Shown here in pieces: positions 1 through 8,198 of a DNA stretch of 52,167 nt. A program made the translations under genes and the position numbers. The stretch is from JANQKX01 sp039028695 (GTDB lineage: Bacteria > Pseudomonadota > Alphaproteobacteria > Kiloniellales > Kiloniellaceae). The stretch's first letter is position 1; every line of letters begins with the position of its first letter. The notes beneath the pieces were generated by a model, which saw nothing but the letters and a program-made list of their open reading frames with translations, had not been told where the DNA came from and searched no databases. The DNA lies in assembly GCA_039028695.1 (NCBI GenBank), contig JBCCHN010000028.1:1-52167 (forward strand), read 5' to 3'.

Positions 1-38
1 AAAAATTAGCAGAGATTATTTAGATGAAATGCGTCCGG

Positions 39-854
39 TCAATGCATCTGTTCGCGCAACACTTGACGTTTCTCACCGATGCTCGAGAGCAAACGGCCGG
101 TCCAAAGGAGTAGGTCTCCCTGGCAAGAGGCAGGTGCGAGTTCATCAAGATAGGGACTCATGGGACGTCCATCGCGATAGGTCGCCAGAAAACCGGCGAA
201 GAAACTCTCCCAAGGGCTGAGGTAAGGGCAGCACGGCGGATGGCAGGCCGGGCGCGAACAACGAGTTTCCCGTCCGGTCGTACTTTGACCCAGGATCGAG
301 GTGACGGCGGCCACTGCGGCCACCGCTCCGCGAGCCGGTGACGGCCCGATCTCGTCGACCAGATCTCGGTGCATGCGTTGCCAATGGGCTGCATCGTTGG
401 TGCACCAACCCAAGGACCAGCGCCGCATGGCAGCGATAATGAGCTCCTCGGAGGCGCAGAGGTCGGTGACCCGACGCAGGTCGGATCTGTTCGAATCGTC
501 TTGCTCCATGTCGGCGGAATTCCAGGAGTCGGCTAGGTCATCTTCCGGGCAGGCCGCGAGGTCGGGACCGGCAAATCTTACGGTCCTGGCCGAATCTTGG
601 TTTGGTCTGGCGTGAGCCGATGTGTCGGACTTAGGCGTGCCGGTCGACGAAGTTCCGATCTTAGGGGGCGTGGCAGCCTCGCGATCCAAAGCGCCCTGGG
701 ACAGCTCTGATCTGTTTGCCTCCGCCAAGTTTCCACGCAGGGATGCCTCAAGGCGCACGCCAGAATCCGTGTGGTTTGCCACGATATTCTCTCTGTGGGA
801 CGGAGCGCCACGTTCGGTCTTGATGGATTGGTGCAAGAAGGGTTTGGCTGCCAT
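39..854 (-). CDS. Cys-rich protein of unknown function, putatively Fur-regulated
   Basis: I do not recognise a family. The 271-aa product has a low-complexity polar N-terminal half (about residues 1-130, rich in S, T, R and D) and a more ordered C-terminal half. Residues 199-209 hold four cysteines (C199, C204, C208, C209) in a CSRPACHPPCC motif, and more lie at C133, C151 and C244, so metal or Fe-S binding is possible. There is no signal peptide or membrane segment. The ATG at 854 lies 40 bases downstream of a strong Fur-box-like palindrome, which suggests a job in iron starvation. The cysteine spacing is not the FhuF reductase pattern I know. That it is a real gene rests on its length, the promoter site and the plausible C-terminal composition. 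Confidence 0.6.
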   Translation of the reverse strand: MAAKPFLHQSIKTERGAPSHRENIVANHTDSGVRLEASLRGNLAEANRSELSQGALDREAATPPKIGTSSTGTPKSDTSAHARPNQDSARTVRFAGPDLAACPEDDLADSWNSADMEQDDSNRSDLRRVTDLCASEELIIAAMRRWSLGWCTNDAAHWQRMHRDLVDEIGPSPARGAVAAVAAVTSILGQSTTGRETRCSRPACHPPCCPYLSPWESFFAGFLATYRDGRPMSPYLDELAPASCQGDLLLWTGRLLSSIGEKRQVLREQMH

Positions 855-893
855 AGATCCAGTTCTCTCAATAAAGGATCGTTAAAGAATAGT

Positions 894-912
894 GCGAGTG
901 ATAATCATTCTC
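894..912 (-). promoter_or_regulatory. Fur-box-like operator
   Basis: The 19-mer gcgagtgataatcattctc matches the classical Fur box (GATAATGATAATCATTATC) at 15 of 19 positions, including the whole GATAATCATT core. It sits 40-58 bases upstream of the ATG of the Cys-rich gene ending at 39, where a promoter operator would be expected. Alphaproteobacteria may use Fur/Mur or Irr/RirA instead, so the regulator is inferred. Confidence 0.6.
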
Positions 913-1108
913 AATTAAAATTTTCCCAATAACCGCAGGAAAAACACAAGTTCAGCTCTACCCGGACTGAAATTGTCTTTTGAGCTGGATTCTCAAGCTA
1001 TGGGATGTGCCGCCGCATCCCCTTGTTTTGATCGGACTGATTGGCCGCTAGGCCAGATTTGAGCCCCTGGCGGGGGTCCTTTAACCAAAGTCACTCGGGC
1101 CGGGTCGA

Positions 1109-2092
1109 CTAGTTTGGATCATTGGCTCGGGCCATCAAATGCCGCGCAGTCATGAGGTCCAGGTGACCGCCGCCGCCGTTTTTAAACAAGGTAATGGCTT
1201 CGGTAGAGACCCGAGCCAGCACCTTGCCTTGGCAGAGATCGAAGAGATCCCCGATGATATCCTCTTTCGTGATAACCCCCTCCGCGAGGGGCTGGCAAAG
1301 GTCGCCGCATTCGTCAGGCGTAAAGCGGTCGTAGTCCACATAGAGGATCGCCCGGCGCACGGCCTGGTCATCGCACTCGCGCATCTCTTCGGTGAAACTG
1401 CCCACTAGGTCCAGGTGACAGCCCGGCTTTAGCCAATCGCCTTGAATAAGGGGACCACGCGCGGCGGTGCAGCAACTGATAATGTCGGCGGTGCGGGTGG
1501 CCTCCTCCAGGTTTCGGATGGTTTGGATCGAAATACCCTGCGCCGCCACCTCAGGCGTCAGCTGATCCACCAGCGCTTGCGCCCGTTCCGGTGTGCGGTT
1601 CCACAGCCCCACCTGCTTGATGGTAGGGCGCACCGCCAGGTGAGCCTGGACCAGGTGCGGCGCCATTGTGCCGGCGCCAAGGACCAACAGTTCCCGGCTG
1701 TCCTCTCGGGCCAAGAGGCGGCTGCCCAGGGCCGAGTCGGCCGCAGTTTTCCAGGGGGTCATGGCGGTGCCGTCCAGGATGGCCAAGGGTTTACCGTGAG
1801 TCCCGTCAAATAACAGGTAAAGGGCATGGACGCTCGGGTGGGGTGCCTGGTTGCCGGGAAAAACGGTCACCGCCTTGAGGCCCAGCTCATTGCCCTGCCA
1901 CGCCGGCAAGACCAGGAAATCGTTCGGCGCTTGCTGCTCCTCACCGCCGCCGCGCGGGCGGGACAAGATATCCCGGCTTGCCTGGCCCTCGTCCAGGCGA
2001 TGAGCGTCGTAAAGCGCGTGCACCAGAGAGGGGTAATCCAACAGCGCATCGATTCTTTGAGCATCCATCATGATAATATTGTCGAGACTCAT
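1109..2092 (-). CDS. Ornithine cyclodeaminase / mu-crystallin family protein
   Basis: Family members convert L-ornithine to L-proline with NAD, or reduce cyclic imino acids such as pyrroline-2-carboxylate. The sequence has the conserved substrate-side GLKAVTVFPGN segment, the DGTAMTPWKTAADSALGSRL stretch, and a Rossmann entry LLVLGAGTMAPHL followed by VGLWNRTPERA. The later DLVGSF and YVDYD motifs are also typical. I chose the ATG at 2092 (MSLDN), because AAGGAAAGG lies just before it; a GTG at 2113 is the alternative. It faces the DUF1638-B12-ProC-arginase operon across a 150-base gap. Arginase makes ornithine, so an ornithine-to-proline role fits. Alanine dehydrogenase or another cyclic-imine reductase of the same family cannot be excluded. 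Confidence 0.85.
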   Translation of the reverse strand: MSLDNIIMMDAQRIDALLDYPSLVHALYDAHRLDEGQASRDILSRPRGGGEEQQAPNDFLVLPAWQGNELGLKAVTVFPGNQAPHPSVHALYLLFDGTHGKPLAILDGTAMTPWKTAADSALGSRLLAREDSRELLVLGAGTMAPHLVQAHLAVRPTIKQVGLWNRTPERAQALVDQLTPEVAAQGISIQTIRNLEEATRTADIISCCTAARGPLIQGDWLKPGCHLDLVGSFTEEMRECDDQAVRRAILYVDYDRFTPDECGDLCQPLAEGVITKEDIIGDLFDLCQGKVLARVSTEAITLFKNGGGGHLDLMTARHLMARANDPN

Positions 2093-2243
2093 GGCAGGCC
2101 TTTCCTTCGCCACGCGGGGGACCGTCCCATCAGCAAATCACAGGTCAGGCGCAGCGTCGACCCACCGCATCAGCAATGGAGCCCCTTGGCTGAGTTTTGA
2201 AGAAGACTTGCTTGGACCTAAGGGAAAGATATAGAGCTAGAGG

Positions 2244-2924
2244 ATGTCCTCGGTCACCAACGATACGACCCCACGCAGGGAGCCGGAACCGGCCTTCCAT
2301 TTCAAGCGAGGCCGGGGCAGCACGCTGATCATTGCCTGTGGGGCCTTGGCTCGTGAGGTCATCTATTTGATCGAAAAGAACCGCTGGCAACATCTTGATT
2401 TAGCGTGCCTTCCCGGCAAACTCCATCACCGGCCGGAGTTAATCCCCGAGGCGGTGCGGGACAAGATTCGCCAGAAAAAGGACCACTACGACAAGATCTA
2501 TGTCCTCTATGGTGACTGCGGTACGGGCGGCGCGTTGGACCGTGTTCTGGCGCAGGAGGGTGGGGAGGCAGGCGGCATCGAACGCATCTCTGGTCCCCAC
2601 TGTTTTTCTTTTTATCAAGGAAATCAATCTTTTGAGGCTTACTCCGAAACGGAGATCACAACTTTTTTCTTGACCGATTATTTTTGCCGTCATTTTGAAA
2701 AGTTTGTATGGCAGACCCTAGGCTTAGACCGTCGTCCTGATATGAAGGACTTCGTTTTCGCGCATTACGAAAAGCTGGTCTATCAGGCTCAGGTGGTCGA
2801 CCGTGATCTTGAAGGTAAAGCTCAAGAGATCGCTGGAAGGCTAGGATTAAAATACGAATATCGATTTGTCGGTTTTGGGGAGATGGCGACCTTTCTGGCG
2901 CATAAGCCTGGCAGGCCCGGATGA
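2244..2924 (+). CDS. DUF1638 domain protein
   Basis: The 226-aa protein is a clear DUF1638 member. It has the opening CGALAREV, the CLPGKLHHRPELIP stretch, YGDCGTGGALDRVL, the GPHCFSFY segment, and FFLTDYF...HFEKFV followed by HYEKLVYQAQ. The family has no settled function that I can state, but it is often found beside cobalamin-dependent methyltransferase or corrinoid genes. Here it overlaps the next gene by ATGA (2921-2924), and that gene encodes a cobalamin-binding protein, so the two are probably translated together and act together. The conserved Cys and His residues suggest a metal or cofactor site (inference). A polar, basic N-terminal tail of about 25 residues precedes the domain. Confidence 0.85.
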   Translation: MSSVTNDTTPRREPEPAFHFKRGRGSTLIIACGALAREVIYLIEKNRWQHLDLACLPGKLHHRPELIPEAVRDKIRQKKDHYDKIYVLYGDCGTGGALDRVLAQEGGEAGGIERISGPHCFSFYQGNQSFEAYSETEITTFFLTDYFCRHFEKFVWQTLGLDRRPDMKDFVFAHYEKLVYQAQVVDRDLEGKAQEIAGRLGLKYEYRFVGFGEMATFLAHKPGRPG

Positions 2925-4708
2925 TCGATCGAGAGCTCACCCACGCGGAAATTTTTCCGGAGGAGAGGCTCCCCGACCCCGTTTCCCTTATCGAAAAAGG
3001 CCGTCAAAAAGCGCGGGATGTAACCATCGGCCCATGCGCTTTTTTAGACCATCATGGGGTGGCCTGCGAGGCCGAGTATAAGCGCCGGGCCATGGCGGCC
3101 GGCGATCTTATGTTCCATGCCCAGATCGGCTTTCGGGATCCAAACAAGACCCTCGAAGCCTATGGCGGCATCTATCGGGCTTTGACCCAAGGAGGCGGGC
3201 GCTTGGACCGCTTTGGCATTTGCCTGGACTGGTCGATGGGCTACCCGGCGGCCCAACGGCAAGGTCGCCCCCGGGGTACCGGGCTCCTTATGAATGCCGA
3301 ATCGGATTTTGCCGCCCTGACCGCGATGGCGCCCGTTGCGCCCCATTTCGGTGATTTTGTGCTCGGCATGCCGGCGGCCTTGGAGAACACTCAAGCGGCC
3401 CTAAAAGCTGGCGCCACGGCCATCGGTAACCTGGGCCAATATTTCACCTTTCGCCTGCCCGGCTGGGAGGATGACGTCGCCACCACCACCGCCACACTGG
3501 AGGCCCTGGCGCTCATCGCCGCCCAGCCCGAGAAGGTCTTGGTTCACTCCAACCTGGACGACGGCTTTGCCGCCCTTTTTGCCGATCTGGCCTGCAGCTT
3601 CGGTGCCGTGCTCTTGGAGCGCTATATCGTTGAGGATTTGCTGGGCGCGTCCCTGTCTCACTGTTACGGCCATACCTTCTCAGAGCCCCTGTCGCGCCTT
3701 GCTTTTCAGCGGGCCTTGGCGCAGCAGCCCGGCGCCCCCGGGACAATGGTCTATGGCAACACCACCCTTTATCGGGGTGACGGCAGCGAAAACTATGCCG
3801 CTCTGTGCAGCTATTTGTCCATTGACCTGATCGCCCAGCACCTGGCCCCCACGGGGCACGCCGTCAACCCGGTGCCCCTTACCGAAGCCAGCCGCATTCC
3901 CGATCGGGACGAGGTTGTCATGGCGCAAAAGGTGGGCCAGCGTCTGGCGGAGCGGGTGCCCGACTGGGCCGGATTGATCGACCTTGCCGCGGCCGACCGC
4001 CAAGCGGCAACGCTGATCCAGGGCGGCATGCTATTCAAGGACCGGGTCTTGGCGGGTCTCGGGGCCGCGGGGGTGGACACGCAAAATCCCTTGGAACTCC
4101 TTCTGGCTCTGCGCCGGGTTGGCGCCCGCCGCTTGGAGGAGCTCTTTGGGCCTGGTGCGCCCAACGCGGATCGACCTAGGGGCCGACAAGCCCTTATCCC
4201 CACGACCGAGATACGCGATTTGGAAAGCCGCGCTAAATCGGTGATCGACGCCCTTACGCCCGACCAACGCACGGCCCTGGCCGGGGCCAATCTGTCGGTT
4301 TGTGTCTGCGCCACGGATGTGCATGAGTACGGCAAGATCCTGCTGGAGGAAATCCTGAAAGGTCTAGGGGTCACCACCCTGGATGGGGGCATACATTCCG
4401 AACCGGCGGCAATTGCCGCCCTCGTCAAGGCCGGCCGGGCGGACTTGGTGGCCATCAGCACCTATAACGGTATCGCCCTGGACTATCTCACGGCAGTGAA
4501 ACAGGCGCTGCAGGCCGAGGGATTGGACCTGCCGGTTTTGATCGGTGGGCGTTTGAACCAAATCCCCGAGCACAGCAACACCAGCCTGCCCATGGATGTG
4601 ACCGCCGAGATCGCCGCAGCCGGTGGGATCGCTTGTGCAGAGGCCGACCAACTCCTGGATCATCTTTTAGCGCTGCTGCCGGATCAGGACCGAGGAGCAA
4701 AAACGTGA
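2921..4708 (+). CDS. Cobalamin-binding mutase-like protein (barrel plus B12 domain)
   Basis: The 595-aa single chain has an N-terminal region (about 60-345) that reads like a glutamate-mutase-E type TIM barrel. A linker follows, then a C-terminal B12-binding domain. The B12 signature is textbook: D466-V-H468-E-Y-G471, 41 residues, S513-T-Y515, 26 residues, G542-G543. This is the base-off/His-on pattern of B12 mutases and corrinoid methyltransferases. I saw no separate small subunit, so barrel and B12 domain are fused. It overlaps the DUF1638 gene by 4 bases and the ProC-like gene by 4 bases. The context (arginase, ornithine cyclodeaminase, ProC-like) suggests an amino-acid skeleton or amino-group rearrangement, perhaps on ornithine, glutamate or a derivative. 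Methyl transfer is the main alternative. The substrate is unknown. Confidence 0.75.
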   Translation: MIDRELTHAEIFPEERLPDPVSLIEKGRQKARDVTIGPCAFLDHHGVACEAEYKRRAMAAGDLMFHAQIGFRDPNKTLEAYGGIYRALTQGGGRLDRFGICLDWSMGYPAAQRQGRPRGTGLLMNAESDFAALTAMAPVAPHFGDFVLGMPAALENTQAALKAGATAIGNLGQYFTFRLPGWEDDVATTTATLEALALIAAQPEKVLVHSNLDDGFAALFADLACSFGAVLLERYIVEDLLGASLSHCYGHTFSEPLSRLAFQRALAQQPGAPGTMVYGNTTLYRGDGSENYAALCSYLSIDLIAQHLAPTGHAVNPVPLTEASRIPDRDEVVMAQKVGQRLAERVPDWAGLIDLAAADRQAATLIQGGMLFKDRVLAGLGAAGVDTQNPLELLLALRRVGARRLEELFGPGAPNADRPRGRQALIPTTEIRDLESRAKSVIDALTPDQRTALAGANLSVCVCATDVHEYGKILLEEILKGLGVTTLDGGIHSEPAAIAALVKAGRADLVAISTYNGIALDYLTAVKQALQAEGLDLPVLIGGRLNQIPEHSNTSLPMDVTAEIAAAGGIACAEADQLLDHLLALLPDQDRGAKT

Positions 4709-5484
4709 AGCAGAGCCTTGGATTTTTGGGCGTGGGGCATTTGGCTGGCTACTTGATCGCCGGTTTGAGGCGGGCCGGTTTTGTCGGTGACCTCTGGCTA
4801 TCCCCTCGCAGTGCGGAGCGGGCGGCCCGCTTGGCCCAACAACACGACTGTCGAGTCGCAGTCAGTAATCAAGCGCTGGTCTCCGCCGTTGAGACGGTAA
4901 TCCTAACCGTCCGCCCAAGCCAGGTGGACGAGGCATTGACCGGCCTTTCTTTTTCCCAAAGACAACTGGTCATCTCGGCCTGCGCCGGCGTGTGCTTGGA
5001 TCGCCTCGAGCCGCTCTGTGCGCCCGCACGGGTTTCCCGTGCAATGCCCATTTCGGCAGCCGCCGTCGGCGCCAGCCCCAGTTTGCTCTATCCCTATAAT
5101 GACCGAGCGGCCGACCTCTTGGGGCTCTGGGGCAGTGTGATTGCCCTTGAAAGCGAGGCCTCCTTCGAGACGGCGAGCGTCAATGCAGCCGCCTATGCCT
5201 GGTTCTTTGCTCTCTTCGATTCCTTGGTTCAGGTCAATGAAGCCGCCGGCCTGGAAACGGGTACTGCGCGTCGGCTTGTTCTCGAAACCGCCTCGGCCGC
5301 GGCTCAGATGGCAGAGGCCCAATCGGATCAAAGCGTCGCGCAAATATTGGAGTCCCTGGCCACCAAGGGCGGCATATCCGCCCAAGGTCTTGCGATAATC
5401 GAGGCCGAAAAAGGGCTGACGGCGTGGCAGGATGCCTTCCGGGCGGTGCATCAGCGTTTGCAAAAGGATCCGTCGCGGGCTTGA
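4705..5484 (+). CDS. Pyrroline-5-carboxylate reductase-like protein
   Basis: The 259-aa product opens with a Rossmann dinucleotide motif (GFLGVGHLAGYLIAGL). It continues with the SPRSAERAARLA segment typical of ProC NADP-binding regions, a VILTVRPSQV strand, VISACAGVCLDRL and RAMPISAAAVGAS. The start is the GTG at 4705, which overlaps the previous stop and has GAGGAG at 4692-4697. The C-terminal half is divergent from housekeeping ProC, so the substrate may be a related cyclic imine or keto acid. It sits third in the DUF1638-B12-ProC-arginase operon, where it could reduce a product of the upstream enzyme (inference). Confidence 0.75.
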   Translation: MKQSLGFLGVGHLAGYLIAGLRRAGFVGDLWLSPRSAERAARLAQQHDCRVAVSNQALVSAVETVILTVRPSQVDEALTGLSFSQRQLVISACAGVCLDRLEPLCAPARVSRAMPISAAAVGASPSLLYPYNDRAADLLGLWGSVIALESEASFETASVNAAAYAWFFALFDSLVQVNEAAGLETGTARRLVLETASAAAQMAEAQSDQSVAQILESLATKGGISAQGLAIIEAEKGLTAWQDAFRAVHQRLQKDPSRA

Positions 5485-5557
5485 TCTCCCGCGGCGAATG
5501 GGGCAAACCAAATCCATTCAACAAAAAACTTTGCGTCATAAAATTTGCGAGGCAGCG

Positions 5558-6514
5558 GTGAGCGAGCAAACGCAACAGAGCGCGGCGGACAAACCCGTCG
5601 CCTTGATCGGTGCACCGACGGACATCGGCGCGGGCGCCCGCGGCGGCTCCATGGGTCCCGAGGCCCTTCGGGTCGCCGGTTTGACTGAGGTGCTTCGAAA
5701 CTTGGGCCGTACGGTCGAGGATCGAGGCAATCTCACCGGCCCGTTTAATCCGGAACAGCCCTCCAAGGACGGCTATCGCCATCTACCCGAAGTCTCCGCC
5801 TGGTGTCACCAGGTGCGCGATGCCATGTACCAGGCCATGGTCGACGGCTGCTTTCCGATCCTTTTGGGAGGCGATCATTGCTTGGCCGTGGGCTCCGTCG
5901 CCGCGGTGGCCCGCTATTGTGCGGAGCAGGAGCGGCCGCTGACGGTCCTGTGGATGGATGCCCATGCGGATTTTAATACCTGTGACACCACGCCCTCGGG
6001 CAACATTCACGGAATGCCGGTCGCCATTCTGGCTGGTCACGGCCCGGCCAACCTTACGGAAATGGGCCACCGCTGGCCCATTCTGGAGGCCCATCGCGTA
6101 ATCCAAGTGGGCATTCGCTCCGTCGACCGGGTGGAAAAGGTTCAGGTGGTGGAAAACAAGGTGGTGGTCTATGACATGCGCACCCTGGATGAACGGGGCA
6201 TGCGCGCTGTCATGGATGAGGCCCTTAACCGGGCCGCCGCCGACGACAGCCATTTGCACGTTAGTTTCGACGTGGATTTCCTCGATCCCGCCATCGCCCC
6301 CGGCGTGGCCACGCGCGTTCAGGGTGGCCCCACCTATCGGGAAGCCCAACTCGCCATGGAGATGATCCACGATTCAGGTCTCATGCACTCGCTGGACCTG
6401 ATGGAACTGAACCCGGCCTTCGACACGCAAAACAAAACCGCCGCCCTGGTGGTGGATTTGGTTGGCAGCCTTTTCGGCGAACAAATCCTCAACCGCCACA
6501 AGGTGGATTATTAA
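5558..6514 (+). CDS. rocF: Arginase (ureohydrolase family)
   Basis: Hydrolyses L-arginine to L-ornithine and urea. The binuclear manganese motifs are all present: GGDHCLAVG, WMDAHADFNT and SFDVDFLDP, with the downstream ELNPAFD segment of arginases. The NIHGMPVA and GIRSVD segments also favour arginase over agmatinase. I chose the GTG at 5558 (318 aa, near the usual 300-320 aa), which has GCGAGG upstream. An in-frame ATG at 5498 would add 20 unlikely residues. The gap to the ProC-like gene is 73 bases, so it is probably the last gene of that operon. Ornithine from this reaction would feed the divergent cyclodeaminase. Confidence 0.88.
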   Translation: MSEQTQQSAADKPVALIGAPTDIGAGARGGSMGPEALRVAGLTEVLRNLGRTVEDRGNLTGPFNPEQPSKDGYRHLPEVSAWCHQVRDAMYQAMVDGCFPILLGGDHCLAVGSVAAVARYCAEQERPLTVLWMDAHADFNTCDTTPSGNIHGMPVAILAGHGPANLTEMGHRWPILEAHRVIQVGIRSVDRVEKVQVVENKVVVYDMRTLDERGMRAVMDEALNRAAADDSHLHVSFDVDFLDPAIAPGVATRVQGGPTYREAQLAMEMIHDSGLMHSLDLMELNPAFDTQNKTAALVVDLVGSLFGEQILNRHKVDY

Positions 6515-6578
6515 AAAGGCACTGTCCGGGAGCTTTTCCGCTCTTCTTGGACACACCCGATTCGCCCATTTGAAGCAT

Positions 6579-6643
6579 AAAACCCGTTCTAGAAGGGTTT
6601 TGCGCCCTTGCCGTGACGACAAACCCCTTATTTTAAGGGTTTT
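6579..6643 (+). terminator. Two successive hairpins after arginase
   Basis: The first hairpin has arms AAAACCC and GGGTTTT (6579-6601). The second has arms AAACCCCTTA and TAAGGGTTTT (6621-6643), with one mismatch. Both end in a T run, like intrinsic terminators. They lie between arginase and the HU-like gene, so they probably end the arginase operon. Outer CCGT/ACGG arms flank the second one. Confidence 0.5.
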
Positions 6644-6772
6644 ACGGCTGCGAACGGTCAAATCTTAACCATTTGTTAACCATTTTCTCGCTATCGAGAC
6701 GGCAACGGGCTTTCCCGTACCGCGCGATTCGATTCGCCGGATTTTTTAGAGGTTAAACAGGAAGGAAAAAAG

Positions 6773-7150
6773 ATGACTGTAACCAAGACTCAGTTGGCCG
6801 AAGCTTATTCCAAGGCTTTGAATGAAATGCTGGGTGATGAGTGGGACTACGAATTCAGCCGCCGCGACGCCAGCAAATTCATGGACGTGCTCTGGCCGGT
6901 AGTTGCCGATTTGGCCCTTCAGGACACCAAAAAAACTGCACCCGGTAGTGTGCCCCTGGGCAACCTGGGCCGTTTGAAAATGGCCTACAAGGAAGCTAAG
7001 AAGGCACGCAAGGGCACCAACCCCTTCACCGGCGAAGCGACCACCTTCAAAGCCAAGCCCGCCACGGTGCAGCCGCGCTTTACGGCCAGCAAGGCGCTGA
7101 AGGAAGACGCTTCCAAGTACGTTAAAAAGAAAATGAAGCGCGCTGCCTAG
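6773..7150 (+). CDS. HU/IHF-family DNA-binding protein
   Basis: The 125-aa basic protein has the bacterial histone-like fold signature in its C-terminal half: PLGNLGRLKM, then KKARKGTNPFTGEATTFKAKP, then VQPRFTASKALKE. The RKGTNP-TGE stretch is the DNA-inserting arm of HU/IHF. The N-terminal 60 residues are longer and more divergent than in typical 90-aa HU, so this is an HU-like paralogue rather than hupB. A good AGGAAGGAAAA ribosome site precedes the ATG. It stands alone, with hairpins on both sides, so it is monocistronic. Confidence 0.85.
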   Translation: MTVTKTQLAEAYSKALNEMLGDEWDYEFSRRDASKFMDVLWPVVADLALQDTKKTAPGSVPLGNLGRLKMAYKEAKKARKGTNPFTGEATTFKAKPATVQPRFTASKALKEDASKYVKKKMKRAA

Positions 7151-7198
7151 AGCACGATGACATGAGGTCGGATCGGCCTCATGTCTGAATCGTACTCT
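7149..7198. repeat. Imperfect palindrome 1 (REP-like)
   Basis: A long interrupted palindrome with outer arms agagcacgat / atcgtactct and inner arms GACATGAGG / CCTCATGTC around an 8-9 base loop. It directly abuts the HU-like stop codon. Together with the next palindrome it resembles the AGAGC...GCTCT intergenic palindromes seen in several alphaproteobacteria. Confidence 0.55.
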
Positions 7199-7210
7199 AA
7201 CCTTTGAGGG

Positions 7211-7260
7211 AGAGCGGGATTCAGATTTGAAGCCGGAAGGGCTTCAAATCATCTCGCTCT
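7211..7260. repeat. Imperfect palindrome 2 (REP-like)
   Basis: Second palindrome of the same plan: outer arms agagcg(gg)at / at(ct)cgctct, inner arms GATTTGAAGCC / GGCTTCAAATC. It is 12 bases after the first and has the same AGAGC-type ends but a different core, so the two share architecture rather than sequence. Confidence 0.55.
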
Positions 7261-7311
7261 AAGGCTCACGCTTTTTCTTCTTTTCGGCGCGGACAAGACC
7301 ATCGCCGACCC

Positions 7312-7338
7312 AAAACCCCGGCTTCGGCCGGGGTTTTT
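7312..7338 (+). terminator. Intrinsic terminator after the HU-like gene
   Basis: A perfect CCCCGGC-TTCG-GCCGGGG stem-loop with a UUCG tetraloop, flanked by AAAA and TTTTT. It can end transcription of the HU-like gene. It would also partly work on the minus strand for the GNAT gene that ends at 7523. Confidence 0.85.
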
Positions 7339-7522
7339 CATTGTGCCGACATTTGAGTTTGATTGATGACCAACACTTAAAAAATCGGCGTTCTCAGAAA
7401 AGCGTGAGGACCATGATCGGGAGTTTTTAGCGACAGAATATTGCGGTTCCGCCCCAAAAGGGGACACAAGATCTGTAGACCCCGATGAGATATCTCTCGA
7501 CGCTTTGCGCGGCCCTCGTCCT

Positions 7523-7984
7523 TTAATCGAATAGCAACTTCATCCCTTCGTGAGAGGCTTCAAAGCCCAAGGATTGGTAGAAACGCAAGGCATCCGGCCG
7601 GGATTTGTCGGTGGTGAGCTGGACCAGGCCGCAACCCCGCTCTCGACAGCGAGCGATCGCCCAGTCAAAGAATAGACGGCCGAGGCCGCTATCCCGCAGT
7701 TTGGACGCGATGCGGACGCTTTCGATCTGACCGCGCCACAAGCCGATTCGCGACAGTCCCGGAATGAAGGTGATTTGAAGACAGCCGACGACATCGCGGC
7801 CCTGTTTGGCAACCGCTAGAAGTTGATTCCTATCGCGATCAATCGCCTCGAAGGCCTCACGGTAGCCGGCGTTGGCCGGCGGTCCGATATCCTCTCTCTG
7901 GCGGCCAAGTTGGTCATCCGCCAGTAGTACCAAAATGGCCGGCAGGTCATTGAGGGCGGCTTTTTGAAAGGTGATTTCGCTCAT
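7523..7984 (-). CDS. GNAT family N-acetyltransferase
   Basis: The 153-aa protein has the length and order of a single GNAT domain. An N-terminal AALNDLPAILVLL helix leads to a VVGCLQITFIPGLS strand. The acetyl-CoA loop is a variant RDSGLGRLFFDWAIARCRERG. The end is the LTTDKSRPDALRFYQSLGFEASHEGMKL motif typical of small-substrate acetyltransferases. The substrate cannot be told. It is monocistronic and points away from the TMADH-like gene. Confidence 0.85.
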   Translation of the reverse strand: MSEITFQKAALNDLPAILVLLADDQLGRQREDIGPPANAGYREAFEAIDRDRNQLLAVAKQGRDVVGCLQITFIPGLSRIGLWRGQIESVRIASKLRDSGLGRLFFDWAIARCRERGCGLVQLTTDKSRPDALRFYQSLGFEASHEGMKLLFD

Positions 7985-8198
7985 GTAGCGTTCCGAAGGG
8001 GAAAAACCATGATCACTATTCCGAAAGATGTTTAGGGGTGAAATTTGATGCGACGCTGGCGGCGGGGCGGCAACGCGTTGAGCTTCGCTGCGCTTAAGGA
8101 TATGATTTTACCGGAAAAGAAGGCATAAAAACACCTGCACGCAAGGACCTGGGTCATCTGCATCTCGGGTTCTTGCGGTTAAAGGTCTGGGAGGAAGT

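Noticed and set aside
3811..4461. Long open frame of 216 codons on the minus strand inside the B12 protein gene
   Set aside because: It is antisense to a well-supported gene with an intact B12 motif, has Arg/Ser/Pro-rich composition, and no ribosome site or family motif.
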